This document shows, in pieces, positions 1 through 9,165 of a stretch of 64,000 bases of DNA. The notes under the pieces were generated by a model. The model was not told the DNA's origin, did no database searches, and worked only from the letters and a program-made list of their open reading frames with translations. This DNA is from Microbulbifer sp. THAF38. GTDB taxonomy: Bacteria; Pseudomonadota; Gammaproteobacteria; Pseudomonadales; Cellvibrionaceae. The stretch lies in contig NZ_CP045369.1 of NCBI RefSeq assembly GCF_009363535.1, positions 1,306,001-1,370,000 of the forward strand, written 5' to 3'. The translations under genes and the position numbers were made by a program. The first letter of the stretch is position 1; the number at the start of each line of letters is the position of its first letter.

Positions 1-266
1 GCATCCAGCAGTTCCAATTCCATCGCGCGCTGTGTGAAGCCGCTGGTGAGACTGGCCCCCTGCATCGCTGCTCCATTTACCAAAATGATGAAGCGGGTAA
101 GAAATTGCGTACCATGTTGGCGATGGGTGCTAGCAAGCCCTGGCCGGATGCGATGGAAGCTTTGACCGGCCAGCGCGATCTGGATGCTTCTGCCATTATC
201 GATTACTTCCAGCCTTTGATGGCGTATTTGGAAGAGCAAAACAAGGGCCGTCAGTGCGGTTGGTAA
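1..266 (+). CDS. M2-family peptidyl-dipeptidase (ACE-like), C-terminal end only
   Basis: Partial gene entering from the left edge; the open frame runs through codons starting at base 3 and stops with TAA at 264-266. The roughly 87 visible residues contain [29 protein letters not shown] and [11 protein letters not shown], which I recognise as the C-terminus of bacterial angiotensin-converting-enzyme-like peptidyl-dipeptidases (MEROPS M2). These are zinc enzymes that remove dipeptides from peptide C-termini, usually in the periplasm. The catalytic HEMGH motif lies outside the window, so activity cannot be judged. A hairpin terminator follows at 296-321. Confidence 0.85.
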   Translation, partial: IQQFQFHRALCEAAGETGPLHRCSIYQNDEAGKKLRTMLAMGASKPWPDAMEALTGQRDLDASAIIDYFQPLMAYLEEQNKGRQCGW

Positions 267-295
267 GTTAGCGCTTTATAGGTTTGTCTGACGGG

Positions 296-321
296 AAAGG
301 GGAGTGTAGCTCCCCTTTTTT
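296..321 (+). terminator. Rho-independent terminator after the M2 peptidase
   Basis: Stem AAAGGGGAG / CTCCCCTTT with a 5-base loop followed by a run of T, 30 bases after the stop codon of the partial peptidase gene. Confidence 0.8.
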
Positions 322-340
322 ATGGGTGTTATTCTGCTGG

Positions 341-1126
341 TTACTGTATAAGAGTTTCACTGGAATCTAGCAGTTCTGCGTACTGAGCGGTAATAACGTT
401 CATATTGCGAAGCATCAAATCTGTAGTGCCTGTGATCACCTGAATCTGGCGCTTTTCAGAGATCTTCATTTCCCCCTCAAATCCGCGGCTGGCATAGTTA
501 AGATGATCTTTGGCTTTCTGTAAGTTACGGTTGATGTCTGGGGTATTGAATGGGCTCTCAAGAAGCTGGGTTAGGCGGTTAGAGTACTCGACAAGGTCTT
601 GATGCAATCCACTTTCTGCATCCTCTGGAGAAATCCCCCAAATTTTAGCAGCGTAGTTTTTGCCAATTCGTTGAGAAAGCATGCGCTGTCGACCAGCAAT
701 ATTGATCAGTTCAGCCGAATTATGGTTGGCCAGTTGTTGTAGTTTCACAACGTAAATATGGGCTTCTGATAAAAGTCTATTGCTGCGTTGGAATAACTCA
801 GCTGCTCCTTCTTTGCTGACTGGCTGCAGGCTGATTTTTTTAAACGCTTGCCATTCTTTTCTTACTTTTTCTAACTGGTTTCTGATTTTTTCTGCTGCGG
901 GGAATTTGCCGAGTTTCTGGTTGTTTCGCTCGAATTCCTGTACTGATCGCGTTAAGACCTTTTGGTGGCGCTGCGCATCGGACTGTATACCGGAGAGAAT
1001 ATAGGCTTGAGTGATTCGTTGGGACAGCATTCGCTGGCGCCCCGCTATATTAATTGCTTCACCCATGGTTAATGCTGCAACATCCAGGCTTATCACTAAT
1101 AGGAGAAATACTGCGGAGAACTTCAT
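341..1126 (-). CDS. Secreted protein with two PilJ-N (type IV pili methyl-accepting N-terminal-like) repeats
   Basis: About 261 residues. I take the ATG at 1126 because it opens directly into a signal peptide (MKFSAVFLLLVISLDVAA); the frame is open 16 codons further upstream. Two copies of the motif INIAGRQRMLSQRI lie near residues 25 and 141. This motif marks the PilJ-N domain that forms helical periplasmic sensor regions of chemoreceptors and NarX-like kinases. There is no transmembrane segment after the signal and no signalling domain, so it is a free-standing periplasmic sensor-type domain. Known family: PF13675. A role in ligand binding or in partnering with a receptor elsewhere is inference. 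It is a single gene, with 463 bp of non-coding DNA upstream. Confidence 0.75.
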   Translation of the reverse strand: MKFSAVFLLLVISLDVAALTMGEAINIAGRQRMLSQRITQAYILSGIQSDAQRHQKVLTRSVQEFERNNQKLGKFPAAEKIRNQLEKVRKEWQAFKKISLQPVSKEGAAELFQRSNRLLSEAHIYVVKLQQLANHNSAELINIAGRQRMLSQRIGKNYAAKIWGISPEDAESGLHQDLVEYSNRLTQLLESPFNTPDINRNLQKAKDHLNYASRGFEGEMKISEKRQIQVITGTTDLMLRNMNVITAQYAELLDSSETLIQ

Positions 1127-1538
1127 GGTTTCACTCTTGAGTTTTGGTTTGCTTCTGTTTTGGTGATTTTTCAAGTGTTTTCTGTTGAGGCTGTGTATTC
1201 CGGGTTCTTGGTTCTTTAAGGTGAAGGCTTAGGGTTTTATTTTAGAAGTGCTGCCGTTGCGCACCATGATGGATCGCAAAAAATAATTCGGTATTTTTTC
1301 GCTTGCGGCCAGGTGGGCTTATTCTTTTTTTGAGGGTGTGCATTTGGTTTATTTGTTTTTAATAATAAATTGATTTCAAGGATTGTTTTGTTTGTGCAGG
1401 AAGGTATAACAAATTTTTGTCGGTAGATATCTAACCACTTTTCTTTGGGCTAATTCTTTAGTGGTAGAGATATTTAGGGCGGGGAGAAGGGAGAAGGCGA
1501 GAAGAGAGTGAGAATGGAAGATAGTTGAGAGGGAAATT
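1127..1538. other. Intergenic stretch, no gene seen
   Basis: About 410 bases between the PilJ-N gene and the FadL terminator. It is AT-rich with purine-rich tracts around 1480-1530. No credible ORF, tRNA or repeat was seen. It should hold the promoter of the PilJ-N gene on the minus strand, but I could not pick boxes with confidence. Confidence 0.5.
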
Positions 1539-1569
1539 AAAAAAGGCCCTACCGAAGTAGAGCCTTTCT
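1539..1569 (-). terminator. Terminator of the FadL-type porin gene
   Basis: Minus-strand hairpin AAAGGCTCTAC-TTCG-GTAGGGCCTTT followed by T residues, 20 bases beyond the stop codon at 1590. It has a stable TTCG loop and one G-U-type pair. Confidence 0.8.
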
Positions 1570-1589
1570 TATACCGAGAGAGAGGGCGA

Positions 1590-2984
1590 TTAGAAGCTGT
1601 AGTTTACAGCTGCGCTGAATAGCCAGGCCTCGGTTTTGGTGGTAAAGCCATCATAGTAAGTAACGAGGGTGTCTTCGATGAGGCTAGCCTCTTGAATAAG
1701 CTCATCATCTCCCCAAAGGTAGGCAAGACCAGCATCAAAACTCAGCCGATCATTGTGCTTATAAGTGCCGCCTATGGTTAACCACTGGCGGTCGGTGTCG
1801 GGGATTGAGAGCGTGCGCCAAGTAATCGGCAGGTCAAGACCGGTTTCTTCCATAATGGCCTCTTCTTCGTGGCGGTTAAAGCCGTCACGAGCTGCACCTT
1901 CATCATGGGCATAGCCAAAGCGTACAGTCACTTTATCATTAAAGAAGTACTCGGCGGCAAGGCTGTAGCGGGAGCCGCTTACAAAGTTCTCTTCTTTAAT
2001 CAGGAGAGGATTGAACTCTTCGCCGCCCGATGGGATAAAGGCCTCTAGACGCTCAAAACGGCTCCAATTGGTGTACATATAGCCAAAGGCAATCGCCCAA
2101 TTATTCTCGAAGCGGTGGTACAGGCCTAGCTCCAGAGTGTCCGGGAGATTCAGGGTGAGGTTGCCGCTGGCATCGTCGAATGGAGTTACTGGATTCGGGG
2201 CAAGGTCAGAGTTTACATCGCCTTTAAGCTTGGGGTCGTACTTTGCATGGTAGGAAATGCCTGCACGGGTATTGTCATCAATATTCCAGAGGGCACCAAC
2301 ACTCCAACTTACATCCCAGCCATCCCCTTTCACGTCGAGCAAAGTTGCTCCGGCAAAAGCTGGGTTCAGGGTGAAGTCAGATGGGAAACTGGATTTTAGT
2401 GTTGCATCGGCATACAGGAAGTTAATGGATGCACCAATACTAAAGGCGTCATTAATTTTGTAAGCGATGGAGGGTTGAATATTTAAGGTCAGAAGGTTCG
2501 TCTTGTTGGCGATGGTGGTGCCGGCGAAATTGTCTGGAAAATCGGTTTCCAGACCAAAATCTGTATACATGGCCAGGCCCCAAGACCACTCGTCGTTGAT
2601 AGGGGCGGCCAAGTAACCATTAGGAATAAAGGCGCTGGTGGCATAGTCGCTCGCGTCAGCTTCTTTTGTTCCAGCATCAACGTAAACGAAGCTTCCATCT
2701 GGAAGTTCAACTGCGGCGAAATAGGTTACATCACCGGTTACGTCGATTTCGGGGTCGACGTAAGTGATGCCGCCAGTCAAAGTATAAGTATCAAACAATG
2801 CAGAACCCGCTGGGTTGCGGGCGAGGATGGCGGCGTTATCACCGATTGTGTTCTCGGCAGCAAATGCGCGGCCAAGGCCGGATGCGCTGGTTTCCTGTAG
2901 ATAGAAGCCCGCGGCCATAGCGCCTTGGGAAACGGAGCCGATTGCTGCGGCTAGAACTGCATGTCGCAGGTATTTCTTATTCAT
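1590..2984 (-). CDS. FadL/OmpP1/TodX-family outer-membrane transporter
   Basis: 464 residues from the ATG at 2984, which opens into a signal peptide (MNKKYLRHAVLAAAIGSVSQ, cleavage after GAMA). The mature N-terminus GFYLQETSASGLGRAF followed by DNAAILARNPAG is the hallmark hatch/N-terminal region of FadL porins, including the NPA motif. The remainder alternates aromatic and hydrophobic strands and ends in VNYSF, a terminal-Phe beta-barrel signature. The family moves long-chain fatty acids and other hydrophobic compounds across the outer membrane. The protein is somewhat longer than E. coli FadL. The exact substrate cannot be read from the sequence. It is monocistronic, with its own terminator. 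Confidence 0.9.
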   Translation of the reverse strand: MNKKYLRHAVLAAAIGSVSQGAMAAGFYLQETSASGLGRAFAAENTIGDNAAILARNPAGSALFDTYTLTGGITYVDPEIDVTGDVTYFAAVELPDGSFVYVDAGTKEADASDYATSAFIPNGYLAAPINDEWSWGLAMYTDFGLETDFPDNFAGTTIANKTNLLTLNIQPSIAYKINDAFSIGASINFLYADATLKSSFPSDFTLNPAFAGATLLDVKGDGWDVSWSVGALWNIDDNTRAGISYHAKYDPKLKGDVNSDLAPNPVTPFDDASGNLTLNLPDTLELGLYHRFENNWAIAFGYMYTNWSRFERLEAFIPSGGEEFNPLLIKEENFVSGSRYSLAAEYFFNDKVTVRFGYAHDEGAARDGFNRHEEEAIMEETGLDLPITWRTLSIPDTDRQWLTIGGTYKHNDRLSFDAGLAYLWGDDELIQEASLIEDTLVTYYDGFTTKTEAWLFSAAVNYSF

Positions 2985-3171
2985 GAGAGCCCATCTCTTA
3001 GTCTGCTGATTACTGAAAACCAAAATTAGCATTGGAAATGCCAAGATATGGAAGGAAGGCCATTAGATTTATATAGATACCTTCCTTTTTCGTAGCAAAT
3101 CCCTCGCTTTAAAACAGGGTAGGCAATAAGGAATTGCCCGCGCAAGGGAAAGGAGTCACTTTATAAAGAGA

Positions 3172-3217
3172 ACAGAGGCAAAAATCCATTAAATGTGAAT
3201 ATTTTTTTTGCCTCTGT
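3172..3217. repeat. Inverted repeat / probable terminator downstream of the DUF3108 gene
   Basis: ACAGAGGCAAAAA and TTTTTTGCCTCTGT form a 13-14 bp stem with an AT-rich loop of about 18 bases, just past the DUF3108 stop at 3232. A T-rich stem arm suits termination, but the loop is long. Confidence 0.5.
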
Positions 3218-3231
3218 AAAAAAATGGTAAT

Positions 3232-3951
3232 TTATTGGCCTGCACCGACAGTTTTGCCGTTGATGGATAGATTTTTCAAGGTGATTTGGTATTTTTTGCC
3301 ATTTTCTTCCAGTTGCACCAGTTTCACCAGAGCGTAATTCCACTGGGGGGCAATCCAGACGGTCGTCTCTCTTTCTGAGTCGGCATCTCTAACTCGGCGC
3401 ACCTTTATGGCTTCTATTTTCCCCATAGGTGTTTTCACCACTTCGGTTCCTTCCTGGGCGAAAGTATATTTGCGAATCTTTTTGCCATCGGCGACTTCGT
3501 ACTGGAGATTTTCTTTGCCTGCGGCGACATCTAGCGCCAGTTGCATTTGATAGCTCAATTTATCCAGGATGTTTGGCGACACATTTTCCATGTCTCGCTC
3601 GGGGTTGGAGACATTGAGGACCATATTTTTGTCGGGCTCAAAACTGAGAACGGTGCCGCGATCGCGGCCAAGACCCTTTCTGCGATATTCGTAGTGGTAG
3701 GGAGTGATACTCCCGTCCTGATTAGTGAAGCGAGAGTACTCTTTAATGCTGGCAAAGAGCGCTGAGGTCTTAAAGTCCAGTCGCCAGTTGCCTTCTTGGC
3801 CTGTGAGTTCGCGGGTGGCAGTGACGCTGATGCCGTTGTACCTTGCGGTATAGGTCGCCTTAAAAGGCTCCAGTTGGCTGGCAATTGATTGACTGGAGAG
3901 AAGAAGAAAAAACAGAGAGGAGATAAAAATGCGCACGACAGAGCCTCGCAA
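3232..3951 (-). CDS. DUF3108 domain periplasmic protein
   Basis: 239 residues from a TTG at 3951 preceded by AAGGAG nine bases upstream. A GTG at 3936 with its own GAGG is an equally possible start and would give a tidier signal peptide (VRIFISSLFFLLLSSQSIAS). The rest matches the DUF3108 pattern: FKATYTARYNGI near the start, YEYRRKGLGRDRG, LDKLSYQMQLALDV and TTVWIAPQWNYALVKLVQ. The family is periplasmic, beta-rich and functionally uncharacterised. It is often encoded next to purN/purM in gammaproteobacteria, as here (79 bp downstream of purN on the same strand). No function is assigned. Confidence 0.8.
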   Translation of the reverse strand: MRGSVVRIFISSLFFLLLSSQSIASQLEPFKATYTARYNGISVTATRELTGQEGNWRLDFKTSALFASIKEYSRFTNQDGSITPYHYEYRRKGLGRDRGTVLSFEPDKNMVLNVSNPERDMENVSPNILDKLSYQMQLALDVAAGKENLQYEVADGKKIRKYTFAQEGTEVVKTPMGKIEAIKVRRVRDADSERETTVWIAPQWNYALVKLVQLEENGKKYQITLKNLSINGKTVGAGQ

Positions 3952-3973
3952 AATCTGAATCTCCTTGAATACT

Positions 3974-4020
3974 AGCTGGCGGGAACCGCAAAGTACATTG
4001 CAGGGCTAATCCCGCCAGCT
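3974..4020. repeat. 11-bp perfect inverted repeat between purN and the DUF3108 gene
   Basis: AGCTGGCGGGA (3974-3984) and TCCCGCCAGCT (4010-4020) flank a 25-base loop. There is no T-run, so it may be an attenuating or processing hairpin between co-directional genes rather than a full terminator. Confidence 0.5.
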
Positions 4021-4029
4021 TGGCTTGGG

Positions 4030-4683
4030 CTAGCTGTCTATCCGGGCCCCGCTTGGCGGCAGAAGCTCACCGTCCAGTTGCGAGCGGTCCCCCAGCATCT
4101 TTAAGCGCCCTTGAGCAAACCAGGATACAGCCATGGGGTAGATGACATGCTCCTGTACCTGGACCCGCTTTGCCAGGGAGTCGGGAGTATCCCCCTCATT
4201 TATAGGCACAGCGGCCTGCACAATGGGGGGGCCGCCATCGAGTTCTTCGGTGACAAAGTGGACAGTAACGCCGTGCTCACTATCTCCAGCTTCCAGGGCA
4301 CGCTGATGTGTGTTTAGCCCTTGGTATTTCGGCAGAAGGGAGGGGTGAATATTGAGGAGGCGGCCGCTGTAGTGGCGAACAAACTCGGGCGTGAGGATGC
4401 GCATAAATCCGGCCAGGACAACCAAGTCTGGTTGATGGCTGTCGATTTCTGCGATCAGTGCCTGGTCGAAAATTTCTCTGCCGGAGAAGTTGCGATGATC
4501 AACCACCGCTGTGGGAACCCCGGCTTCGGCAGCGCGCTTGAGGCCGAAGGCCTCGGGCTTGTTGCTGATTACTGTGCAGACGGAGAAGTCTGCCCCGGCA
4601 TTCGCCGAGGCATCCAGGAGCGCCTGCAAGTTGCTGCCGCTACCGGAGATCAGTACGGCAACTTTGCATACTCCTTGTGACAT
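4030..4683 (-). CDS. purN: Phosphoribosylglycinamide formyltransferase (GART)
   Basis: 217 residues. The enzyme transfers a formyl group from 10-formyl-tetrahydrofolate to GAR, the third step of de novo purine synthesis in the cytoplasm. Visible signatures: the N-terminal nucleotide loop VAVLISGSGSNLQALLDA, VVLAGFMRILTPEFV, and the catalytic region LLNIHPSLLPKYQGLNTHQRALEAGDSEHGVTVHFV, carrying the conserved Asn-His-Ser and the downstream Asp. Length is normal. The ATG (4681-4683) overlaps the last base of the purM stop codon (TAATG), so the two genes are translationally coupled. Confidence 0.97.
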   Translation of the reverse strand: MSQGVCKVAVLISGSGSNLQALLDASANAGADFSVCTVISNKPEAFGLKRAAEAGVPTAVVDHRNFSGREIFDQALIAEIDSHQPDLVVLAGFMRILTPEFVRHYSGRLLNIHPSLLPKYQGLNTHQRALEAGDSEHGVTVHFVTEELDGGPPIVQAAVPINEGDTPDSLAKRVQVQEHVIYPMAVSWFAQGRLKMLGDRSQLDGELLPPSGARIDS

Positions 4684-5744
4684 TACAGGCCCGCTAGCTC
4701 TACGGCTTCTGCGCCTGCAGCGGCATCTTCGATTGTGCCCACTACGAAGGCATCTTCACCGGCTTCTTTCAGCGCTTGCAGCGCTTTATCGGCTTGTTCT
4801 GCTGGAATGCAGATCACCATGCCGACACCACAGTTAAAGGTGCGGTACATTTCGCGTGCGTCAATATTGCCCGCCTGCTGGAGCCAGCGGAATACCTCGG
4901 GCATCTCCCAACTGGTGACGTCTACGCGAGCGAGGCAACCTTCTGGGAGGACGCGGGGCAGGTTTTCCAGCAAGCCGCCGCCGGTGATATGGCTGAGGGC
5001 ATTTACCTGGACGCTCTTCATCAGTTGCAGCAGATTTTTAACATAGATGCGCGTGGGGGCCATCAATGCCTTGGCAAGCGTTTCGCCGCCCAGTTCCTGT
5101 TGTAAATCGGCGCCACTAACTTCGAGGACTTTTCGGATCAAGGAGTAGCCATTGGAGTGGGGGCCGCTGGAAGCGAGTCCAATGAGCACGTCTCCACTTT
5201 TCACCTTTTTGCCATCGATGATCTCTGACTTCTCCACAACACCGGTGCAGAAGCCGGCTAGATCGTAGTCGTCGCCCTCGTACATTCCCGGCATCTCGGC
5301 GGTTTCGCCACCGACCAGGGCGCAGCCCGAGAGCTCGCAGCCTTTGCCGATACCGGTGACAACCTCAGCGGCAATATCCACATTCAGTTTGCCGGTGGCG
5401 TAGTAGTCGAGGAAGAACAGCGGTTCGGCGCCGGCTACGACCAAGTCGTTGACACACATGGCAACCAGGTCGATACCAATGGTGTCGTGAATGCCCAAGT
5501 CCATGGCCAGGCGCAATTTGGTGCCCACGCCGTCGGTACCGGAAACCAGGACTGGCTCTTTGTAGCCGCTGGGAAGTTGGCACAGAGCGCCAAATCCGCC
5601 CAGGCCGCCCATGACTTCCGGGCGGGAAGTGCGCTTGGCGACATGCTTGATACGCTCTACCAGGGCGTTGCCCGCGTCGATATCGACACCGGCGTCTTTA
5701 TAAGAGAGGGATGTTTCAGTGGATTGCGGCTTGGAATCGCTCAT
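4683..5744 (-). CDS. purM: Phosphoribosylformylglycinamidine cyclo-ligase (AIR synthetase)
   Basis: 353 residues. The enzyme closes the imidazole ring of FGAM using ATP to give AIR, the fifth purine step. Signatures: [20 protein letters not shown] at the N-terminus, [17 protein letters not shown] (glycine-rich ATP site), [39 protein letters not shown] and [15 protein letters not shown]. These are the standard PurM/PurL fold landmarks in order. It forms a one-base-overlap operon with purN. The 276 bp upstream is shared with the divergent DUF2066 gene. Confidence 0.97.
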   Translation of the reverse strand: MSDSKPQSTETSLSYKDAGVDIDAGNALVERIKHVAKRTSRPEVMGGLGGFGALCQLPSGYKEPVLVSGTDGVGTKLRLAMDLGIHDTIGIDLVAMCVNDLVVAGAEPLFFLDYYATGKLNVDIAAEVVTGIGKGCELSGCALVGGETAEMPGMYEGDDYDLAGFCTGVVEKSEIIDGKKVKSGDVLIGLASSGPHSNGYSLIRKVLEVSGADLQQELGGETLAKALMAPTRIYVKNLLQLMKSVQVNALSHITGGGLLENLPRVLPEGCLARVDVTSWEMPEVFRWLQQAGNIDAREMYRTFNCGVGMVICIPAEQADKALQALKEAGEDAFVVGTIEDAAAGAEAVELAGL

Positions 5745-6020
5745 GATTCTTCCTGCGGTGGGTATTCGAAGGGCGCGTATTCTAGCCGGGTCTTGGTCCG
5801 GTAGCCACGCCCAGTGGGCATCTCAATGTAGGAATCTGGTATTTATCCCCAAGTAAACGGCGATAAACCCTCCAATAGTGAGAACTCGGGGCTGAGAGAA
5901 GTCGTTGACGCTGATACAATAGCCCCAATTTTTATCCCGACCGTGGATCTTTGCGTCTTGCGCAACAACAACGATTTCGTGCAAGCTCACGGGCTGGAAT
6001 GAGGTTTGGAGAGAAATCCT

Positions 6021-7118
6021 ATGCACAAGCTGCTCCGGCAGGGATTGGTGTTGCAGTTTTTGGTCCTGTTGTTCGGCGCCCTAATTCTGCCAGTCCAGGC
6101 CCGAGTTATCTCGGACCTGTATGAAGTAGTCGAGGCTGTACCGAGCCGTGGGGCTACAGACCGCGCGAGTGCCGGCAGCCGAGGGCTGGAGCGGGTGTTT
6201 GTGCGTGTCACCGGGGATGCTGCCATCGGCAACAACCCAAACCTGAAGCCTATTTTGCAGAAAGCTCAGCATTTTATACAAGGCTATCGCTACACTAGCG
6301 AAGACAACCAGCTCTATCTTCATCTCTCTTTCGACCCTCAAGCTATCTCCAGGCAAATACATAAGTTGGGGCTACCCATGTGGCCCAATAACCGCCCTGG
6401 CACTCTCGTGTGGATGGCGGTGGATACCCTAAAAGAGGGGCGCAGTATCCTCCGTGAAGAAGATGCTCCTGAACTCTTTTCGGTATTGGATGCCATGGCC
6501 GTGGAGCGCGGCGTGCCCCTGGATTTCCCGGTGATGGACCTCAATGATCAACACAATATGCCTTTGGGTGACCTCTGGGCGCAGAGTGAGCAGACCGCTG
6601 AGCGTGCCGGTTTGCGTTACAGGCCGGATGCCACTTTGATGGGGCGTCTACTCCAGGCTTCGGGACGCCGCTGGCAAGCCGATTGGTTGTTACTACATGG
6701 TGGCCGCAGTTACGCTTTTGACAGTAATGGCGGCTCCTTGGAAGAGGTTGCGCTGCGAGGCGTCAACCAGATGGCTAATCTTCTCGCCCAGCGCTATGCG
6801 GTGCGCCCCGGTGTTGAAGATGCCCAACAGGGTTCAATTTTTGTGGAGCTATCCGGAGTCGATAGCTTTGCCGATTACGCAGAGGCCTCGGCCTATTTAC
6901 AGGGGCTGGCGCAGGTGAGCAGTGCAGATCTCCTATCAGTGGAGGGGGATCGGATGCGCTTGGCGCTTGCCACTACTGTGGGACTCCACAGCTTACGCGA
7001 TGCTCTGGCGTTAAATCATAAGCTGCGGGCACATGGGGACGGGGATGCCATTGAATTGAATGGATACCGTGCACCCCTGGGCAGCGCTGATAATCCGTTG
7101 CGCTATCGCTGGGACTGA
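6021..7118 (+). CDS. DUF2066 domain protein
   Basis: 365 residues from the ATG at 6021, preceded by GGAGAGAAATCCT. A GTG/ATG-like extension 5 codons upstream is less likely. The signal peptide is MHKLLRQGLVLQFLVLLFGA, ending near VQA. The mature part begins VISDLYEVVEAVPSRGATDRASA, followed by GLERVFVRVTGD, which I recognise as DUF2066 (PF09839). This family is commonly found between purM and hda in gammaproteobacteria and has no established function. The stop codon is one base before the hda ATG, so the two are probably co-transcribed. Confidence 0.85.
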   Translation: MHKLLRQGLVLQFLVLLFGALILPVQARVISDLYEVVEAVPSRGATDRASAGSRGLERVFVRVTGDAAIGNNPNLKPILQKAQHFIQGYRYTSEDNQLYLHLSFDPQAISRQIHKLGLPMWPNNRPGTLVWMAVDTLKEGRSILREEDAPELFSVLDAMAVERGVPLDFPVMDLNDQHNMPLGDLWAQSEQTAERAGLRYRPDATLMGRLLQASGRRWQADWLLLHGGRSYAFDSNGGSLEEVALRGVNQMANLLAQRYAVRPGVEDAQQGSIFVELSGVDSFADYAEASAYLQGLAQVSSADLLSVEGDRMRLALATTVGLHSLRDALALNHKLRAHGDGDAIELNGYRAPLGSADNPLRYRWD

Positions 7119-7119
7119 A

Positions 7120-7833
7120 ATGAGTATTCCGCAACAGCTGCCGCTGGGGGTATCCCTGCGAGACGATGCCACTTTCGATAACTTTTACTTGTCTGAGTCG
7201 GACCCCAACCGCCAGGTTGTAGCCCTACTGCAGTCGTTCGCCAGTGGACAAAATCCCGAAGCGGTGATTTATATTTGGGGGGATGCGGGTAGTGGCGTCA
7301 GCCATCTGCTACAGTCCGCCTGTCAGTGTGCCGAGGCCAATGGCCGCAGTTTCCAATACATCCCCATGGCCGAATTAATGACCATGGACCCAGTTGTACT
7401 TCTCGATGGCCTTGAGCAGCTCGACCTGGTGTGTATTGATGACCTGCACCTGTTAGAAGGGCAACCCGAGTGGCAGACGGCGATGTTCCATTTGTATAAC
7501 CGGGTTAGGGATAGTGGCAGGCAGCTGCTATTGGGGGCGCGTAAATCCCCTCGAGGGATGGATATTTCCCTTGCAGACCTGCTTTCGCGCCTGCAGTGGT
7601 CGCTGGTTTTCCAGCTCCAGCCAATGAATGATCGCGACAAGGTCGCCGCGCTGCGCAGGCGAAGCCGTCTACGCGGTTTCGACCTGCCGGAAGATGTTGC
7701 CCAATACATTTTGCACCGTGCACCTAGAGATACCCGCGCTCTGTTCCTATTGCTGGAGCAGCTGGATAGAGCCTCCCTGATGGCGCAGCGCAAAATCACC
7801 ATTCCCTTTGTCAAGCAGGTGCTGGATATCTAA
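7120..7833 (+). CDS. hda: DnaA regulatory inactivator Hda
   Basis: 237 residues from the ATG at 7120 (one base after the DUF2066 stop). AAA+ protein homologous to DnaA domain III. With the DNA-loaded beta clamp it stimulates ATP hydrolysis by DnaA and prevents re-initiation. Visible: LPLGVSLRDDATFDNFY at the N-terminus, where the clamp-binding element lies; a Walker-A-like loop GDAGSGVSHLLQ; LVCIDDLHLL (Walker B); and a C-terminal lid PRDTRALFLLLEQLDRASL. The DNA-binding domain IV of DnaA is absent, as expected. A 17-base palindrome at 7875-7891 follows. Confidence 0.93.
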   Translation: MSIPQQLPLGVSLRDDATFDNFYLSESDPNRQVVALLQSFASGQNPEAVIYIWGDAGSGVSHLLQSACQCAEANGRSFQYIPMAELMTMDPVVLLDGLEQLDLVCIDDLHLLEGQPEWQTAMFHLYNRVRDSGRQLLLGARKSPRGMDISLADLLSRLQWSLVFQLQPMNDRDKVAALRRRSRLRGFDLPEDVAQYILHRAPRDTRALFLLLEQLDRASLMAQRKITIPFVKQVLDI

Positions 7834-7874
7834 GGCATATCCAAGTAACCCTGCAATCCAAATAGTTGACCCGT

Positions 7875-7891
7875 GAGGCCTTAAAGGCCTC
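7875..7891. terminator. Short palindrome after hda
   Basis: GAGGCCTT-A-AAGGCCTC lies 42 bases beyond the hda stop and is followed by a C-rich stretch rather than T residues. Hairpin; terminator function is uncertain. Confidence 0.4.
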
Positions 7892-8103
7892 CTCCCCCCT
7901 GTAACTACCTAGCTCCACTTCCTTTGGTTGCCCATTCTTGGCGCCTTTGCTTATCTCCCTTCTGTCGGCGACTAATCTGGCTTGTAAAGTCTTCCTCTGT
8001 GAATTGGACTGCTGCCACAGTATTAAATGGTGGTGGCCACAGGGGGCGCATGGAGGTTTCCGCCTACTTTTACCTCCAATGCCCACAGTTTGAGGAAAGT
8101 GTT

Positions 8104-9039
8104 ATGCCAAATATTCATAAAGTCCTCTATGTGAGCCATGCCGCTGAAGATGAATCCAGTGGGCTGTTGCAGGCATTTGCTATTGCCCGTAACAACCAGG
8201 CGGAAATTAAGGTGTTGTTGGTTTGCCCAGCGGTGCCGGAGGGGTTCGAGGATTTCAGTAACTTTTGTGTGAAGGCAATGCTGGAGCGGGTAAATGGAGG
8301 GATTGCAGCGGCTCGGGAGCGGATGAACCTGTCAAAGGACCAGGTGCAGATGGAAATTGAATCGGACTGTGGTCCCCGCCCCGCGGAGAGGGTTATTCGC
8401 CGTGTGCTCACTGAGGGCTACGACCTGGTGATCAAGAATGTGGAGGGGCTGAGTCAGCTCAAAGGCTTCAAAGCTATCGATATGGAGTTGCTGCGCAAGT
8501 GCCCCTGTCCGGTTTGGCTGTGTCGCCCCATAGAGCGTACGCACACAGAGATACGGGTGGCAGTGGCGATTGATCCCGAGTGTGATGAGGGTAGTACCTA
8601 CGATCTGGCAATTCGCTTATTACGCTGGGCACGGGTGTTGGCAGACAGTTGTAACGGCACTCTGCATGTTGTTTCCTGCTGGGATTACGATGTGGACGAG
8701 TATTTGCGCCGTCACTTCCCCATCAGTGCATCCGAAGAGGAGTTGGACCAGGCCACCGAGGCAGCTCGTGCCCAACACCGTTCAAAATTGGATGTACTGA
8801 TTCGGGCCTCAGGTATCGGTGGTGATATTCAGGTCCACCATGTGATTGCCCACCCGGATAACTATATCCCTCTATTGATCGATGAGGAGGGGTTGGATCT
8901 CCTTATCATGGGTACTGTGGGGCGTGCCGGTATCCCCGGCTTTATTATGGGAAATACTGCGGAAAATATCCTGCAAAAGGTGACCTGCTCTCTGCTTGCG
9001 TTAAAGCCCAGTGATTTTGTTTCTCCCATCAAGATATAG
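8104..9039 (+). CDS. uspE: UspE-like tandem universal stress protein
   Basis: 311 residues from the ATG at 8104, chosen for the upstream GAGGAAAGTGTT. The open frame extends 60 codons further but without a good ribosome site. Two USP domains in tandem: residues about 1-150 (MPNIHKVLYVSHAAEDESS ... CPVWLCRP) and 155-305 (IRVAVAIDPECDEGSTYDLA ... LLIMGTVGRAGIPGFIMGNTAENIL). The second domain ends with the G-x2-G-x9-G-N-type nucleotide-binding loop. Family role: cytoplasmic stress resistance, with ATP or lipid ligand binding. Length matches UspE (about 316 aa). The symbol follows the architecture only. Confidence 0.82.
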   Translation: MPNIHKVLYVSHAAEDESSGLLQAFAIARNNQAEIKVLLVCPAVPEGFEDFSNFCVKAMLERVNGGIAAARERMNLSKDQVQMEIESDCGPRPAERVIRRVLTEGYDLVIKNVEGLSQLKGFKAIDMELLRKCPCPVWLCRPIERTHTEIRVAVAIDPECDEGSTYDLAIRLLRWARVLADSCNGTLHVVSCWDYDVDEYLRRHFPISASEEELDQATEAARAQHRSKLDVLIRASGIGGDIQVHHVIAHPDNYIPLLIDEEGLDLLIMGTVGRAGIPGFIMGNTAENILQKVTCSLLALKPSDFVSPIKI

Positions 9040-9165
9040 TGCTTAACATGGGAATGCGGTGTGTCGACAGGATGGTTTTATGGCCGACCAGAGCGCTCTC
9101 AGGGTGGGGCCGACATGGGACGGAGAGGCGTTAGCATCGCAATATCTAAATTAGGAGAATAAAAA

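Noticed and set aside
5905..5920. TTGACG and TACAAT as a promoter for the DUF2066 gene
   Set aside because: The two boxes are only 4 bases apart, far from the about 17 needed.
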